Source of the DNA: Kitasatospora paranensis
GTDB taxonomy: Bacteria > Actinomycetota > Actinomycetes > Streptomycetales > Streptomycetaceae
Assembly (NCBI RefSeq): GCF_039544005.1
Contig: NZ_BAABKV010000001.1
Location: 6,634,001-6,698,000 of the forward strand
Reading direction: 5' to 3'
DNA length: 64,000 nucleotides
Below, one piece after another: positions 55,914 to 64,000 of this stretch (its first letter is position 1; each line of letters opens with the position of its first letter). The notes below the pieces were generated by a model, which was not told the origin of the DNA, ran no database searches, and saw only the letters and a list, made by a program, of their open reading frames with translations. Position numbers and translations under genes: made by a program.

Positions 55914-57041
55914 TCATGTGCGCGTCAATCGAGCGAGTGCCGTCGACAGGACGGTGAGCGGCAAGCCGTAGTTCAGCCGCAGGCCACCGCGGCCGCCCGG
56001 TCCGAAGTCGATCCCGTCCGACAGCTCGACATCACGCTCCGTCATCGCCGTGGCCCTCGCCCGTTCGGGTGGCAGACCCAGTGCCGCCGCGTCCAGCCAC
56101 AGCAGGTACGACGCCTGCGGACGCACCACGACGGCCGGCCCGAGCGCCGCCAGCGCCATCTCCCGGGCGGCCACCAGGTGCCGCAGCAGCCCCTCCAGCC
56201 ACTCCTCGCCCTCGCCCAGCGCCGCCCGCTGCACCACCTGCTCCAGCAGCCCGCCCTCCCACAGGCCGTACCCGGCCATCACCTCCAGCAGCCGCCCGCG
56301 CAGCGCCGCGTCCGGCACCAGGGCCCAGCAGCTCGGGATCCCGGAGGTGTTGAAGGTCTTGCCGACCGAGCCCAGGGTCACGGTGTGCAGCGCGGCCTCC
56401 CCGGCCACCGCCACCGCCACCGGGTGCCGCAGCCCGTGGTCGGGGTGCACGAGGTCGGCGTGCACCTCGTCCGAGACCAGCAGCCCGCCCTCGGCGGCCG
56501 CGATGCCGGCCAGCGCCCGGACCTCCGGGGCCGTCCAGAGCCGCCCGGAGGGGTTGTGCGGGCTGCTCAGCAGCAGGGCGCCCGGCCGCAGGGCGGCGAA
56601 CGCCGCCACCGGCAGCCGGTAGCCCCCGCCGGACGGCTCCAGCGGCACCCGGCGCAGCGGCAGCCCGGCCGCCGCGCACAGCCCGGCGAAGCCGCCCCAC
56701 TCCGGGTCCGCCGTCACCACCGGCCGTCCCGGGCCCGCCGTGCCTGCCGCCGTCAGCAGCAGCCGCAGCGCCGTCCTGGGCCCGAACGGCAGCAGCAGCA
56801 CCCAGTCGGGATCCACCGCGACGCCGTGCCGCCGGCGGTACCAGTCCGCCACCAGCGCCCGGCCGTCCGGGTCGGCCACCGTGTACCCGTACGCGGGGTG
56901 GCAGGCCCGGGCGGCCAGGGCCGCGCCGATCGCGGGCGGGCCGGGCAGGTCCAGGTCGGCGAGTCCGAGCGGGATCCGCCCGGCGCCCGCCCGGGCCCAC
57001 TTGCTGCTGCCCGTCCCGCTGCGGTCGAACGGCTCCAGCAC
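55914..57041 (-). CDS. MalY/PatB-type PLP C-S lyase or aminotransferase preceding egtA
   Basis: A 375-residue fold-type I PLP enzyme of the class I/II aminotransferase family, MalY/PatB subgroup. Landmarks: the Asp/Tyr/Asn patterns PSGRLW and SSPHNPSGRLW, EGGLLVSDEVHADLVHP, and the PLP Lys in LGSVGKTFNTSGI, matching the cystathionine beta-lyase style (SKTFN). GTG 57041 (VLEPFDRSGT) has GGAGGGAG 6 bases upstream, which rules out the earlier frame start at 57086. It runs directly into egtA. The last ergothioneine step is a PLP C-S lyase (EgtE, normally class V); this enzyme is a candidate replacement. That role is inference from position and chemistry. Confidence 0.85.
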   Translation of the reverse strand: MLEPFDRSGTGSSKWARAGAGRIPLGLADLDLPGPPAIGAALAARACHPAYGYTVADPDGRALVADWYRRRHGVAVDPDWVLLLPFGPRTALRLLLTAAGTAGPGRPVVTADPEWGGFAGLCAAAGLPLRRVPLEPSGGGYRLPVAAFAALRPGALLLSSPHNPSGRLWTAPEVRALAGIAAAEGGLLVSDEVHADLVHPDHGLRHPVAVAVAGEAALHTVTLGSVGKTFNTSGIPSCWALVPDAALRGRLLEVMAGYGLWEGGLLEQVVQRAALGEGEEWLEGLLRHLVAAREMALAALGPAVVVRPQASYLLWLDAAALGLPPERARATAMTERDVELSDGIDFGPGGRGGLRLNYGLPLTVLSTALARLTRT

Positions 57042-57204
57042 GGCTGCTCCCTCCGGACGGCTGCGACGTGCGCTCCCACCGGCCACGCTACGGGAGCGAA
57101 GGGCCTGATGACGGCTCGTCAGGGCGGTGCGGCCGCGTTCGGTGCTTGGAGGAAGGGCCGCGCGGCGCGCCGGGCGGAGGCTCGCCGAGCGGTCAGGATT
57201 GAAA

Positions 57205-57218
57205 GGGGAGCGCTCCCA
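57205..57218. promoter_or_regulatory. CebR-like operator box 1
   Basis: GGGGAGCGCTCCCA matches the streptomycete CebR box TGGGAGCGCTCCCA at 13 of 14 positions (first base differs). It is 164 bases upstream of the lyase/egt start and 250 bases upstream of the GH6 start, so it might act on either side. Confidence 0.75.
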
Positions 57219-57391
57219 CGAACCATGTGGGATTCAGGAGTTGAAGTCTGTCAGAGTCCTTGACGAGGCTCCGCCTTCATGGCTTGATATGCGTGAGCTC
57301 AGGGACTGCCCCGCAGCGTGGGGCGTGGTCGCCGCCGCTCCGACGATCCGTCAAGCACCCCCAAGAGCCGCACCATCGACGCATCGTCGAG

Positions 57392-57422
57392 TGTCAAATA
57401 AGTGGGAGCGCTCCCACATACT
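57392..57422 (+). promoter_or_regulatory. GH6 promoter with perfect CebR box 2
   Basis: TGGGAGCGCTCCCA at 57403-57416 is identical to the known CebR operator, repressed until cello-oligosaccharides bind CebR. It lies between a possible -35 (TGTCAA 57392-57397) and -10 (CATACT 57417-57422), as expected for direct repression, 52 bases before the GH6 start codon. Confidence 0.88.
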
Positions 57423-57467
57423 GCACTGCACTTCTGGGTCCGTCCCCCACCCGAAAGGATCCCGTCC

Positions 57468-59709
57468 GTGCCATCCCCCTGTTCAAGCGCCTGCGCACGG
57501 CCGCGGCCGCATCCGCGGTCGTTGCCGCCGCCGTCGTGCCCCTCGCGGCCGCTTCGACGGCCTCGGCCGCCACCAAGCTGGACAACCCGTACACCGGCGC
57601 CAAGGTCTACGTGAACCCGGACTGGTCGGCGAAGGCCGCCGCCGAGCCCGGTGGTTCGGCCGTCTCCAACCAGCCGACCTTCGTCTGGCTGGACCGCATC
57701 GCCGCCATCTCCGGCTCCTCCGCGGCCCGTGGCCTCAAGGCCCACCTGGACGCCGCCGTCGCCCAGGGCGCGAACCTCGTCCAGCTGGTCATCTACGACC
57801 TGCCCGGCCGCGACTGTGCCGCCCTCGCCTCCAACGGCGAACTCGGCGCCACCGAGATCGACAAGTACAAGACGCAGTACATCGACCCGATCGCGGCGAT
57901 CCTCGCGGACCCGGCCTACGCCAACCTGCGGATCGTCAACGTCATCGAGCCCGACTCGCTGCCGAACCTGGTGACCAACGCCGGCGGCACCGCCGGATCC
58001 ACCGACGCCTGCGCCACCATGAAGGCGAACGGCAACTACGAGGCAGGCGTCGGCTACGCGCTGCACACCCTCGGTGCGCTCTCGAACGTCTACAACTACA
58101 TCGACGCCGCGCACCACGGCTGGCTCGGCTGGGACAGCAACATGACCCCCGCCGCCCAGGAGTTCAAGAAGGCCGCCACCACCGGCGGCGCCACCGTGAA
58201 CGACGTCACCGGCTTCATCGTCAACACCGCGAACTACAGCGCCCTGACGGAGCCGAACTTCAAGGTCACCGACTCGGTCAACGGCACCACCGTGCGCCAG
58301 TCCAAGTGGGTCGACTGGAACCAGTACGTCGACGAGCTGAGCTATGCCCAGGCGCTGCGCACCAACCTGATCGGCCAGGGCTTCAACTCGAACATCGGCA
58401 TGCTGATCGACACCTCCCGCAACGGCTGGGGCGGCACCGCCCGTCCGACCGCCGCGGGCCCGCTGACCTCCGTGGACGACTACGTCAACGGCGGCCGCAT
58501 CGACCGCCGCATCCACGCCGGCAACTGGTGCAACCAGAGCGGTGCGGGTCTCGGCGAGCGGCCCACCGCCGCGCCCGCGACCGGCATCGACGCGTACGTG
58601 TGGGCCAAGCCCCGGGCGAGTCGGACGGCGCGAGCCAGGCCATCGCGAACGACCAGGGCAAGGGCTTCGACCGGATGTGCGACCCGACCTACACGGGCAA
58701 CGGTCGCAACGGCAACAACCTGACCGGCGCGCTGGCGAACTCGCCGCTCGCGGGTGACTGGTTCTCCGCGCAGTTCCAGCAGCTGCTGGCCAACGCCTAC
58801 CCGCCGGTCAACGGCGGCGGTGGCACCACCGACACCACGGCGCCGACCGCTCCGACCGGCCTGGCCTCCTCGGCCAAGACCGCGACCAGCGTCTCGCTCT
58901 CCTGGACGGCCTCGACCGACAACGTCGGCGTCACCGGCTACGACATCTACCGGGGCACCACCCTGGTCGGCTCCTCGACCACCGCGAGCTTCACCGACAC
59001 GGGTCTGACCGCCTCCACGGCGTACAGCTACACCGTCAAGGCGAAGGACGCGGCGGGCAACGTCTCGGCGGCCTCGGCGGCGCTCTCCGTCACCACCTCC
59101 GCGGGTGGCACCACCGACACCACGGCGCCGACCGCTCCGACCGGCCTGGCCTCCTCGGCCAAGACCGCGACCAGCGTCTCGCTCTCCTGGACGGCCTCGA
59201 CCGACAACGTCGGCGTCACCGGCTACGACATCTACCGGGGCACCACCCTGGCGGGCTCCTCGACCACCACGAGCTTCACCGACACGGGTCTGACCGCCTC
59301 CACGGCGTACAGCTACACCGTCAAGGCGAAGGACGCGGCGGGCAACGTCTCGGCGGCCTCGGCGGCGCTCTCCGTCACCACCTCCGCCTCCTCCGGCGGC
59401 ACCGGCGCCGGCTGCACCGCGACCTACACGGTCTCCAGCGACTGGGGCGCGGGCTTCAACGCCAACGTCACCGTCACCAACACCGGCACCACCGCGATCT
59501 CCGGCTGGAAGGTCACCTGGACCTTCGGCGGCAGCCAGCAGATCACCAACCTGTGGAACGGCACCCTCGCCCAGTCGGGCCAGTCGGTGACCGTCACCAA
59601 CGCGGGCTACAACGGCGCGGTCGCGGCCGGCGGCAACACCAGCTTCGGCTTCGGCGCGAGCAACTCGGGCGCCAACGCCGTTCCGACGCTCACCTGCACC
59701 GCGAGCTGA
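57468..59709 (+). CDS. Secreted GH6 cellulase (endoglucanase/cellobiohydrolase) with two Fn3 and a CBM2 (frame broken twice)
   Basis: About 747 residues after two repairs. GTG 57468 has GAAAGGA about 7 bases upstream; the signal peptide is FKRLRTAAAASAVVAAAVVPLAAASTASA. The GH6 domain (about 38-435) carries the YDLPGRDCAA and NVIEPDSLPNL motifs, the conserved acids of the family, and the final WAKPPGESDG loop. Next are two Fn3 domains (TAPTAPTGLASSAKTA each) and a CBM2 (GCTATYTVSSDWGAGFNANVTVTN, WKVTWTF). Breaks: CCCCC at 57475-57479 in the first codons (MPSPLFKR) and CCCC at 58610-58613 (AKPPGES). The CBM binds cellulose; the CebR box predicts induction by cellobiose. Whether endo or exo is undecided. 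Confidence 0.93.
58819..59388 (+). repeat. Tandem 285-base repeat encoding the two Fn3 domains
   Basis: Two directly adjacent 285-base units (58819-59103 and 59104-59388, 95 codons each) differ at only about four bases (CTGGTCGGC versus CTGGCGGGC, ACCGCGAGC versus ACCACGAGC, and the last base). Silent positions are also identical, so this is a recent in-frame duplication or gene conversion. Confidence 0.9.
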
Positions 59710-59731
59710 TTCCCGGCACCAGCCGACACCT

Positions 59732-59762
59732 CCGCGGCCCGCACCACCGGTGCGGGCCGCGG
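59732..59762. terminator. Terminator hairpin after GH6 gene
   Basis: A perfect 14-bp stem (CCGCGGCCCGCACC 59732-59745 with GGTGCGGGCCGCGG 59749-59762, 3-base loop) lies 22 bases after the GH6 stop, between convergent GH6 and GH15 genes. Confidence 0.75.
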
Positions 59763-59826
59763 GACCGGGCGGCCGACCCCACGGCGGTGGGGGCGGCCGC
59801 CCTCCGGCGTTCCGGTGGCGGCCGGC

Positions 59827-61602
59827 TCAGGAGCCGGCCAGTTCGTACGCCGAATTGACCAGCGCCACATGGCTGAACGCCTGCGGCATGTTGCCGAGTT
59901 GGCATCCCTCGTGCGGATCCCACTCCTCGGCCAGCAGCCCCAGGTCGTTGCCGAGTGCGAGCACCCGGGTGAACAGCGTCCGGGCCTCGTCCTTGCGGCC
60001 GAGCGCGCCGAGCGCGTCCGCGAGCCAGAACGAGCAGGCCAGGAAGGCGCCCTCGGGCCCGCGGAGGCCGTCCGGGGCGGCGTCGGTGGAGTAGCGGCGG
60101 ATCAGGCCCCCGTGGTCGAGCCCGCTCTGCACGGCCTCGACCGTGCGGACCACCCGCGGGTCGTCCGGCGGCAGGAAGCCGCTCTTCACCACGAACAGCG
60201 TCGCGGCGTCGAGCGCCGTACCGCCGTAGTCCTGGACGAACACCCCGCGGCGGGAGTCGTAGCCGTGCTCGCAGACATCGGCGTGCACGGCGTCGCGCAT
60301 AGCCCGCCAGCGGTCCACCGGTGCGGGCAGGCCGGTCAGTTCGGCCATCTTCAGGGCGCGGTCGGCGGCCACCCAGGCCATCACCTTGGAGTGCACGAAG
60401 TGCCGCCGGCCGCCGCGCACCTCCCACAGCCCCTCGTCCGGCTCCGACCAGTGCTGCTCCAGGAAGGCCATCAAGGTCCGCAGCAGGCTCCAGACCTGAC
60501 GCTCCATCGGGATTCCGGCCTCCAGTGCCAGGTGCAGGGTGTCCACCACCTCGCCGTAGACGTCGAGCTGGAGCTGGCGGACGGCCGCGTTGCCGAACCG
60601 CACCGGGGCCGAACTCCGGTAGCCGGGGAGCCAGTCGGCCTCGGTCTCGGGCAGCCCGCGCTCCCCGGCGACGCCGTACACGGCCTGCAGGTCGCCCGGG
60701 TCGCCGGCGATCGCCCGCAGCAGCCACTTGCGCCAGGCCGCGGCCTCCTCGCGGAAGCCGCCGCGCAGCAGGGCGGAGAGCGTCATGCTGGAGTCGCGCA
60801 GCCAGCAGAAGCGGTAGTCCCAGTTGCGGACGCCGCCGATCGACTCGGGCAGCGAGGCGGTGGGCGCGGCGACGATCCCGCCGGTGGGCTCGTAGGCCAG
60901 CGCCTTGAGGGTGATCAGGGACCTCAGCACGGCCTGCTGCCACTCGCCCCGGTAGCGGCATCCGGCGGCCCACGACTGCCAGGTGTCGAGCGTGCGGGTG
61001 AGGGCGAGGGCCGGGTCCGTCCGGGGCGTGGACTGCAGGTGGGAGGGCTGCCAGGTCAGCAGGAACGGGACCTGGTCACCGGCCCGGACGGTGAAGTCGG
61101 AGGCGGTGGTGCCGTCCTGGCCGTAGGTGTGGATGCCGGGCGGCACGCGCAGCCAGGCCGAGTCCGGGCCGGCGACGGCGACCCGGTGGTGCTCGGTGCG
61201 GCGCACCCAGGGGTCCACCCGGCCGTAGTTGAAGCGCAGCCGCAGTTCGCCGCGCATCCGCACGGTGCCGGTGATGCCCTCGACGATGCGCAGCAGTTGC
61301 GGGACCCGGTCGCGGTGCGGCATGAAGTCGGTGACCCGGACGGTGCCGTCGGCGGTCGCCCAGATCGACTCCAGGACGAGGCTGTCACCGCGGTACTGAC
61401 GCCGCGTGCAGGTGTCCGCGCCGACGGGTGCGATCCGCCACGCCCCGTACCGTCCGTCACCGAGCAGGCCCGCGAAGCAGCTCGGGGAGTCGAAGCGGGG
61501 CAGGCAGAGCCAGTCCACCGAGCCGTCCCTGCCGACGAGGGCGGCGGTCTGGAGGTCCCCGATCAGGGCGTAGTCCTCGATTCGTCCGGCCATCACGACC
61601 AT
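59827..61602 (-). CDS. Glycoside hydrolase family 15 protein (trehalase/glucoamylase-like)
   Basis: A 591-residue cytoplasmic GH15 protein. Opening: IEDYALIGDLQTAALVGRDGSVDWLCLPRFDSPSCFAGLL, the starch-binding-like N-domain of actinobacterial members. Catalytic region: NWDYRFCWLRDSSMTLSALL and the C-terminal EEWDPHEGCQLGNMPQAFSHVALVNSAY, each with a conserved Glu/Asp. Members of this group in mycobacteria and streptomycetes are trehalases or act on alpha-glucans; I cannot decide between them. ATG 61602 or 61593 could be the start; neither has a good ribosome site. It is convergent with GH6 and divergent from the methyltransferase gene. Confidence 0.9.
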   Translation of the reverse strand: MVVMAGRIEDYALIGDLQTAALVGRDGSVDWLCLPRFDSPSCFAGLLGDGRYGAWRIAPVGADTCTRRQYRGDSLVLESIWATADGTVRVTDFMPHRDRVPQLLRIVEGITGTVRMRGELRLRFNYGRVDPWVRRTEHHRVAVAGPDSAWLRVPPGIHTYGQDGTTASDFTVRAGDQVPFLLTWQPSHLQSTPRTDPALALTRTLDTWQSWAAGCRYRGEWQQAVLRSLITLKALAYEPTGGIVAAPTASLPESIGGVRNWDYRFCWLRDSSMTLSALLRGGFREEAAAWRKWLLRAIAGDPGDLQAVYGVAGERGLPETEADWLPGYRSSAPVRFGNAAVRQLQLDVYGEVVDTLHLALEAGIPMERQVWSLLRTLMAFLEQHWSEPDEGLWEVRGGRRHFVHSKVMAWVAADRALKMAELTGLPAPVDRWRAMRDAVHADVCEHGYDSRRGVFVQDYGGTALDAATLFVVKSGFLPPDDPRVVRTVEAVQSGLDHGGLIRRYSTDAAPDGLRGPEGAFLACSFWLADALGALGRKDEARTLFTRVLALGNDLGLLAEEWDPHEGCQLGNMPQAFSHVALVNSAYELAGS

Positions 61603-61730
61603 TCTGCGCAGCTCGGCGGCGGTTCCGCCTGCCGCGCGGTCCCGGCGCGGCGGCCGCCCGGACAGCGGAGCGGGGATCGCCGGTTCCGCTTGCAAGGAAG
61701 ATCAGATCATAGGAAAATCAGGGGGAGCTA

Positions 61731-62567
61731 TTGTCTTTTACCGAGCCGGAGGGTGCCGTGACACGGCAACCGAACTGGGTGCCCGCCGGAACGGATCTCG
61801 AGAAGCCCAACGCGGCCCGGATGTACGACTACTACCTCGGCGGCTCGCACAATTTCGAGGCCGACCGCCGAACGGCCCGCCGGGCGGTGGAGCTCTGGCC
61901 GGAGCTGCCGCAGATCATGCGGGCCAACCGGGCCTTCCTCCGCCGTGCGGTCCAGTTCCTCGGTGAGGCCGGGGTCACCCGCTTCCTCGACATCGGCTCC
62001 GGCATCCCCACCTTCGGGCCGGTGCACGAGATCGCCCGGGCGATCCACCCGGAGTCCCGGGTCGTCTACGTCGACAACGACCCGGTCGCGGTGGCCCACA
62101 GCCGGCTACTGCTCCACGACGACCCGGCGGCCCTCACGATCGAGGCCGACGTGCGGTCCGTCGACGACCTGCTCTCCCGCCCCGAGGTCGAGGCGCTGCT
62201 CGCCGAGGGGCAGCCGGTCGGTGTGCTGCTGGTCGCCGTGTTGCACTTCGTGCAGGACGCCGACGACCCCCACAAGATCGTGGCCGCGCTGCGCGACGCC
62301 CTGCCGCCCGGCAGCCACCTGGCGCTCTCGCACGCCTCGCTGGAGGGCCGCCCCGACCAGGCCGGCGCCCACCAGGACATCTACCGCCGGACCCCGACGC
62401 CGCTCACCATGCGCAGCATGGCGGTCATCGAGAGCCTCTTCGACGGCTTCGAGCTGGTCGCCCCGGGCGTCGTTTACCTGCCCGAATGGCGGCCGGACGA
62501 CCCCGCGGCGGTCGGCCCGCACCCGGAGCGGATGACCGGCGTGGCCGGCGTCGGGCGCCTCCCGTGA
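61731..62567 (+). CDS. SAM-dependent methyltransferase (Methyltransf_19/DUF574)
   Basis: A 278-residue class I-like methyltransferase of the actinobacterial DUF574/Methyltransf_19 family. Hallmarks: NAARMYDYYLGGSHNFEADR, FLDIGSGIPTFGPVHEIA (SAM loop), VVYVDNDPVAVAHS, and VLHFVQDADDPHKIV. TTG 61731 is chosen: AGGGGGAG lies 4 bases upstream, and a later GTG (61756) has none. The stop overlaps the following diguanylate cyclase gene (GTGA), so the two are coupled. Streptomycetes carry many paralogues of unknown substrate. The upstream 130 bases are unusually AT-rich, suggesting a promoter. Confidence 0.88.
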   Translation: MSFTEPEGAVTRQPNWVPAGTDLEKPNAARMYDYYLGGSHNFEADRRTARRAVELWPELPQIMRANRAFLRRAVQFLGEAGVTRFLDIGSGIPTFGPVHEIARAIHPESRVVYVDNDPVAVAHSRLLLHDDPAALTIEADVRSVDDLLSRPEVEALLAEGQPVGVLLVAVLHFVQDADDPHKIVAALRDALPPGSHLALSHASLEGRPDQAGAHQDIYRRTPTPLTMRSMAVIESLFDGFELVAPGVVYLPEWRPDDPAAVGPHPERMTGVAGVGRLP

Positions 62568-64000
62568 GCGACGGGCCGGCGGCCGGCGGCGCGGCGGACC
62601 TGCGGGAGGAGTGGGCGGCCCTGCTCGGGCGCGGCCACGGCGGAGCCGTCCACCCCCGGGTGCTCGACGGGCTGGTGGAGCAGTGCACCGACCTGCTCGA
62701 ACGCTCCCGGCAGCAGCGACCGTTCGACCCGCGGCCGGCCCAGCGGGCCGGTGCGCTGCTGGTCGACGCCCACTTCACCGACCCGGACCTGCTGGCCCGG
62801 GCCGTCCAGATCCTGCACCGCCACCCCGCCCAGGGCAGTGGCGCGCAGCTGGCCGGCGCCTTCGCGGCGGGCTGGGCCGCCGCGCTGCGCGAGCGCACCC
62901 TGCGCGAGCAGGAGGCCATCCGGCTGGCCGCGGACACCGCCCGGCACGAGGTCGAGCGGGCCCTGCGCGAGTCCGAGGCCCGCTTCCGCGCGCTGTTCGA
63001 GAGTGCCGCGATCGGCATCGGCATCGGTGATGTCGAGGGCAACATCCTGGCCGTCAACCGGGCCCTCGGCGAGATCTTCGGGGCCGGCCCGGAGGAGATG
63101 GCCGGCCGCCGGGTCGGCGACCTCGTCCACCCGGAGGACACCCCGGGCGTCTGGGAGGCGTACGGCGACCTGATCAGCGGCACCCGGGAGTACCTCCAGT
63201 TCGACAAGCCGTACTACCGCAAGGACGGCGAGGTGGTCTGGACGCACCTGACCGTCTCGCTGATCCGCGACGACGACGGCGTGCCGAAGTACCAGGTGGC
63301 GATGTTGGAGGACATCACCGACCGGTACCGCCTCCAGGAGCGGCTGCGCCACCAGGCCACCCACGACCCGCTGACCGGGCTGCCCAACCGGGCCGCCTTC
63401 TTCGAGCGGCTGGAGCGGCTCTTCGAGGAGCCGGAGCCGGGCGCCAGGTTCGGCCTGTGCTACGTCGACCTGGACGGCTTCAAGGTGGTCAACGACAGCC
63501 TCGGCCACGACATGGGCGACCAGCTGCTGACCGCCGTGGCCGGCCGGCTGGAGGCCGCCCTGAGCCCGCTCGGGCACCTGGTGGCCCGGCTCGGCGGCGA
63601 CGAGTTCGTGGTGCTGCTGGAGAACTGCCGCGGCGAGCAGGAGGCCGTGGCCGCCGCGAAGACGGTGCTGGCCGCGCTGGCGAAGCCGGTGATGGTCGGC
63701 GACCACAAGCTGGCGGTCGGCGCGAGCGTCGGTGTGCTGGAGCGCCGGGTGGCGACCACCACGCCGGGTGCGGCGGTGCGCGCCGCCGACCTGACGCTGT
63801 ACCGCGCGAAGGAGGCCGGCCGCGGCCGGTGGACGCTGTTCGACCCCAAGGAGAACGCCCGCGCGGTCAGCCGGTACGCGGTGTCCGTGCGGATGCCGTC
63901 CGCGCTCGACCGCGGTGAGTTCTTCATCGACTACCAGCCGCTGGTCAACCTCGCGGACGGCTCGCTCGCCGCCGTCGAGGCGCTGGTGCGCTGGCGCCAC
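62564..64000 (+). CDS. PAS-GGDEF-EAL cyclic-di-GMP signalling protein (cut by window end)
   Basis: 479 residues are visible. The first about 125 residues are a helical N-terminal domain of no family I recognise; then a PAS/PAC domain (about 138-265: SEARFRALFESAAIGIGIGDVEGNILAVNRA); then GGDEF (about 272-435: DPLTGLPNRAAFFERLERL with RLGGDEFVVLL intact); then the start of EAL (IDYQPLVNLADGSLAAVEALVRWRH). Both GGDEF and the first EAL Glu are preserved, so both cyclase and phosphodiesterase activities are possible, as in streptomycete RmdA/RmdB. There are no TM segments, so the sensing PAS is cytoplasmic. GTG 62564 overlaps the methyltransferase stop. Confidence 0.92.
   Translation, partial: MSDGPAAGGAADLREEWAALLGRGHGGAVHPRVLDGLVEQCTDLLERSRQQRPFDPRPAQRAGALLVDAHFTDPDLLARAVQILHRHPAQGSGAQLAGAFAAGWAAALRERTLREQEAIRLAADTARHEVERALRESEARFRALFESAAIGIGIGDVEGNILAVNRALGEIFGAGPEEMAGRRVGDLVHPEDTPGVWEAYGDLISGTREYLQFDKPYYRKDGEVVWTHLTVSLIRDDDGVPKYQVAMLEDITDRYRLQERLRHQATHDPLTGLPNRAAFFERLERLFEEPEPGARFGLCYVDLDGFKVVNDSLGHDMGDQLLTAVAGRLEAALSPLGHLVARLGGDEFVVLLENCRGEQEAVAAAKTVLAALAKPVMVGDHKLAVGASVGVLERRVATTTPGAAVRAADLTLYRAKEAGRGRWTLFDPKENARAVSRYAVSVRMPSALDRGEFFIDYQPLVNLADGSLAAVEALVRWRH

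Larger units (their letters stand above)
57042..57467. other. 426-base intergenic region with two CebR boxes
   Basis: No convincing gene. It lies between the divergent lyase/egt operon (minus) and the GH6 cellulase (plus) and holds two inverted repeats matching the CebR box (57205-57218 and 57403-57416), plus a possible TTGACG ... TGATAT pair (57260-57265, 57285-57290) with a rather long 19-base spacer. Confidence 0.7.

Noticed and set aside
55914..57041. The PLP enzyme as a canonical EgtE
   Set aside because: EgtE of mycobacteria is a class V (NifS-like) enzyme; this one has the SVGKTFN Lys motif and layout of MalY/PatB. Only functional replacement can be suggested.

Overview
The window is very GC-rich, gene-dense actinobacterial DNA. 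GTG/TTG starts are common, most neighbouring genes overlap by ATGA, GTGA or TGATG, and the gene families (Tad-type pilus locus, ergothioneine operon, SARP-like regulator, CebR-type operators, many TetR/ArsR regulators) point to Streptomyces or the closely related Kitasatospora. I see no rRNA, tRNA, CRISPR array, insertion sequence or phage gene. It reads as an ordinary chromosomal segment with accessory patches.

Layout. 1-1187: a DUF2398/TIGR02678 (JetB-like, Wadjet family) gene with no jetC/jetD after it. 1213-11020: cold-shock protein, TetR plus acyl-CoA thioesterase II, a SWIM zinc-finger/helical-repeat pair, a second TetR, an MBL-fold hydrolase, a MaoC hydratase and a PNPOx-like protein. 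11138-24210: a caspase-like-fold protein, a lipoprotein and a secreted protein, then a Tad/Flp-type assembly operon (CpaB, TadZ, TadA, TadB, TadC, pilin-like, TadE/F/G-like). The operon ends in a very large membrane protein that joins two LysM domains to a cytoplasmic SARP-like regulator. 24464-35901: Ser/Thr kinase, cytochrome P450, secreted cyclophilin, YqeY, nucleotidyltransferase, SUKH-like protein, quinone oxidoreductase, S66 peptidase, a second caspase-like-fold protein and a sedolisin. 36052-39959: a FabG/thiolase/acyl-CoA dehydrogenase operon divergent from its TetR gene. 40270-43554: ArsR-type regulator coupled to an MFS exporter, then a secreted serine hydrolase. 43662-51285 (all minus): VOC protein, AraC, UvrA-like ATPase, APH-like kinase, nitric oxide synthase and a sugar transporter. 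51435-57041 (minus): ergothioneine operon egtD-egtC-egtB-egtA led by a MalY/PatB-type C-S lyase. 57468-64000: CebR-box-controlled GH6-Fn3-Fn3-CBM2 cellulase, GH15 hydrolase, SAM methyltransferase and a PAS-GGDEF-EAL protein cut by the window edge.

At least 14 reading-frame breaks, all equivalent to loss of one base and mostly inside or beside G or C runs, interrupt conserved genes (SWIM, helical-repeat protein x2, MBL, TadA, TadE-like, TadG-like, LysM-SARP, kinase, SUKH-like, serine hydrolase, EgtA, GH6 x2). Such a one-sided, homopolymer-linked pattern looks like uncorrected sequencing error rather than gene decay, so these genes are annotated over their full restored length.

Most distinctive content: the membrane LysM-SARP regulator closing the Tad locus; two proteins sharing a degenerate caspase-like domain; the MalY-type lyase leading egtABCD, which could supply the missing EgtE step; two CebR boxes between that operon and the cellulase; and the orphan jetB at the left edge.
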